NCBI RefSeq assembly: GCF_001399455.2 | Contig: NZ_LLEI02000021.1 | Location: 248,001 to 312,000, forward strand | Reading direction: 5' to 3' | DNA: 64,000 bases | DNA from: Vibrio bivalvicida | GTDB taxonomy: Bacteria > Pseudomonadota > Gammaproteobacteria > Enterobacterales > Vibrionaceae | Shown here: in pieces, positions 62,686 through 64,000 of the stretch | Position numbering within the stretch: the stretch's first letter is position 1 | Layout of the letters: each line of letters opens with the position of its first letter | Program-made: the position numbers and the translations under genes | The notes under the pieces: model-generated | What the model saw: the letters and a program-made list of their open reading frames with translations, nothing else | Told to the model about the DNA's origin: nothing | Database searches by the model: none

Positions 62686-63174
62686 CTAGCGAGCTCTCTT
62701 CAGTACGCTTCGAAGTCGGTCGATTGTATGTTGGCTGAATACCTTGATGCCATTTCTCTCCAATAAAGCAGTCGTTACTCCAGATCCAGTAATTTTTGTG
62801 CCACTGAATGTTCCATCGTAAATCTTGGAGCTACCGCAAGAAGGGCTGCCCTCGGCCAGTACTGCATACTTTATTTGCTGTTGCTGGCATATTTTCAAAG
62901 CATTTTCAGCGCCGACTACGAATTGAGCAGTGACATCAATACCATCATCTCCAACAACATTGGCGGAGCCACTAAGCACATCAATCCCTTCTCCGAAGAT
63001 GATTTCAGCTGGGGCTCTTGGAGTAGAAAGACCTGCCGATACTTCAGGGCAAAAGATTACGAGATCTACATTTGATTGGAGCCAATGGAAATCGGATTCA
63101 GGTATGGATAAACAACTGGCGTTGTACCGAACTTTATTGCCAACCAAACAGGAACTAACTAAAACTTTCTCCAA
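62686..63174 (-). CDS. DUF523 family protein
   Basis: 162 residues from a TTG start at 63174 (AAGGAATCTCAG upstream). VLVSSCLVGNKVRYNASC, FCPEVSAGLSTPRAPAEI and LAEGSPSCGSSKIYDGTFSG are the DUF523 hallmarks with conserved Cys pairs, which may bind a metal or iron-sulfur cluster. Members are sometimes fused to a DUF1722 domain; here it is alone. Function unknown to me. Confidence 0.82.
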   Translation of the reverse strand: MEKVLVSSCLVGNKVRYNASCLSIPESDFHWLQSNVDLVIFCPEVSAGLSTPRAPAEIIFGEGIDVLSGSANVVGDDGIDVTAQFVVGAENALKICQQQQIKYAVLAEGSPSCGSSKIYDGTFSGTKITGSGVTTALLERNGIKVFSQHTIDRLRSVLKRAR

Positions 63175-63187
63175 CTGAGATTCCTTT

Positions 63188-63529
63188 TTATGTGCATATC
63201 TGCGCTTTATTGATTTGCAGCCAGAATGATTCTTGGCACTGATTTGTAAAGTGTTTTTTCTTGGGGGTTATGTTTAGAGCGCTCGGTTGCTCAGTGACTT
63301 CGTATGAAATCCAGCATTCCTCACAGACTGTATCCGAGTCATGATCTGACAGCTCTCGTTCGGTCAACTTTCTCACACCGACACCATTGTTAAATGTTAC
63401 GAGTAGTTCACTGTTTTCTATAAGTATTCCGTCTTCTTCGGTAGTCTGTTGCGTATGTACTCTCTCAATTATCGATAGGCCGTCAAGCTCTTCTTTCATT
63501 GCTGATACATACGTAAACAAATTATTCAT
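63188..63529 (-). CDS. Hypothetical protein
   Basis: 113 residues from ATG 63529 (AGAGG upstream; a GTG at 63568 would add 13 residues). Acidic, probably soluble, with ELLVTFNNGVGVRKLTERE and the C-terminal part ISYEVTEQPSALNITPKKK. A Cys-x-x-Cys pair (CEECW) and another Cys near the end could bind zinc, but I do not recognise the family. It lies 13 bp before the DUF523 start, so the pair is likely co-transcribed. Confidence 0.5.
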   Translation of the reverse strand: MNNLFTYVSAMKEELDGLSIIERVHTQQTTEEDGILIENSELLVTFNNGVGVRKLTERELSDHDSDTVCEECWISYEVTEQPSALNITPKKKHFTNQCQESFWLQINKAQICT

Positions 63530-63656
63530 TACATCTGCCTCTTTGAAGCCATAATCGTCCAACCACAAAAACCAGTAAATTGATTGTCATCATCAACTTA
63601 GCTGAACAAAAAAAGCGGAGCGTTTGGAATCCGTTTAAACGTTTTGCAATTGCTAT

Positions 63657-64000
63657 TTACTTTAGACTTGCTTGAATTATTAACAGCTCAATTTCATTGC
63701 TCGAAGTGTTTACCAAACCATGTGTGCCAAAACGTTTGTTAACTATCATATCTCCTGAAGACACTTTTCTTTCCTTACCTTCGATGGTCATAGTGCCTTC
63801 ACCTTTCAAAATGATATACATTTCTTCATCGTCTCCATGAGTATGTTCGCCCATAGAGCTTCCCGGCGGCATAACGACACGAATAGCGAAATCCCACGCA
63901 CCGTCGAAATCTTTACGCTTGAATGCACGATAAATGTCTATTGAGCCTTCTCCGTCGTGGCTATTTTCATCCACTTCTTTTTCGCAAGTGTAAAAGTTAC
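63657..64000 (-). CDS. Cupin domain protein, probably truncated by the window edge
   Basis: A single small cupin with MPPGSSMGEHTHGDDEEMYII (metal His-His-Glu) and GDMIVNKRFGTHGLVN (last His). GTG 63974 is a possible start, but the frame stays open to the right edge (reading ...FYTCEKEVDENSHDG), so the true start may lie outside the window. Soluble, perhaps a metal-dependent sensor or isomerase. The 5' end is therefore uncertain. Confidence 0.7.
   Translation of the reverse strand, partial: NFYTCEKEVDENSHDGEGSIDIYRAFKRKDFDGAWDFAIRVVMPPGSSMGEHTHGDDEEMYIILKGEGTMTIEGKERKVSSGDMIVNKRFGTHGLVNTSSNEIELLIIQASLK

Noticed and set aside
62680..62695. Palindrome AGCTCGCTAGCGAGCT as a terminator of DUF523
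   Set aside because: It overlaps the stop codon and is followed by only three T on the minus strand.

Overview
The window looks like Vibrio chromosomal DNA, probably from the Vibrio coralliilyticus / tubiashii / neptunius side of the genus. The reasons are the moderate G+C, dense operons with ATGA overlaps, an M9 collagenase, a secreted sphingomyelinase, many c-di-GMP and cache-domain sensors, a ptsG closely resembling the enteric gene, and vibrio-type DUF proteins (DUF3103, DUF2938, VF530). The species is inference. I saw no tRNA, rRNA, CRISPR array, insertion sequence or prophage.

Layout. 1-7.9 kb is a sugar-oxidation island. A minus-strand module encodes a sugar-dehydrogenase small subunit (cut by the left edge), a ferritin-like protein and a GMC flavoprotein. 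Divergent from it are a signal-less GH15 glucoamylase, an MBL hydrolase and a pyruvate-decarboxylase-type enzyme. 8.2-14.5 kb is a secreted-factor block: sphingomyelinase, a lipase-foldase-like protein translationally coupled to it, collagenase and a DUF3103 protein. 14.6-20.4 kb holds housekeeping and stress genes, including a ParD-like regulator overlapping a second-type methionine aminopeptidase gene, with a strong inverted repeat at its promoter.

20.4-29.5 kb (oppABCDF, an aminopeptidase P coupled to oppF, an HTH regulator and a GntR/FCD regulator) and 38.6-44.5 kb (the complete trans-4-hydroxyproline catabolic gene set) appear to be one regulon. A near-identical 16-bp motif, ATTGTATAAAATATAC, lies in front of the GntR gene, oppA and every hydroxyproline transcription unit. 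With the collagenase at 10.7 kb this suggests a path from collagen to 2-oxoglutarate: cleavage outside the cell, peptide import, Xaa-Pro/Hyp trimming, then epimerase, D-hydroxyproline dehydrogenase, deaminase and semialdehyde dehydrogenase.

Between these halves, 29.8-33.4 kb carries a P460-type cytochrome c, a diguanylate cyclase and an unusual nucleoside hydrolase-VOC fusion. 33.4-38.5 kb carries a response regulator, a histidine kinase and a glucose-type ABC binding protein with no ABC permease, divergent from ptsG. This looks like a glucose-sensing module assembled from an ABC binding protein.

44.6-51.5 kb contains an AraC regulator with a Set-type sugar exporter, a large GGDEF-EAL protein, ribB with its FMN riboswitch, and two small genes. 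51.6-61.6 kb is a carboxylate-use region. A TakP-like TRAP transporter faces a sensor kinase-response regulator-LysR trio joined by two ATGA overlaps, followed by CoA-transferase, SDR reductase and thiolase genes as for 3-hydroxybutyrate or acetoacetate use. 61.6-64 kb holds DUF2938 under a textbook MerR promoter with a 19-bp spacer, DUF523, a small hypothetical gene and a cupin that is probably cut by the right edge.
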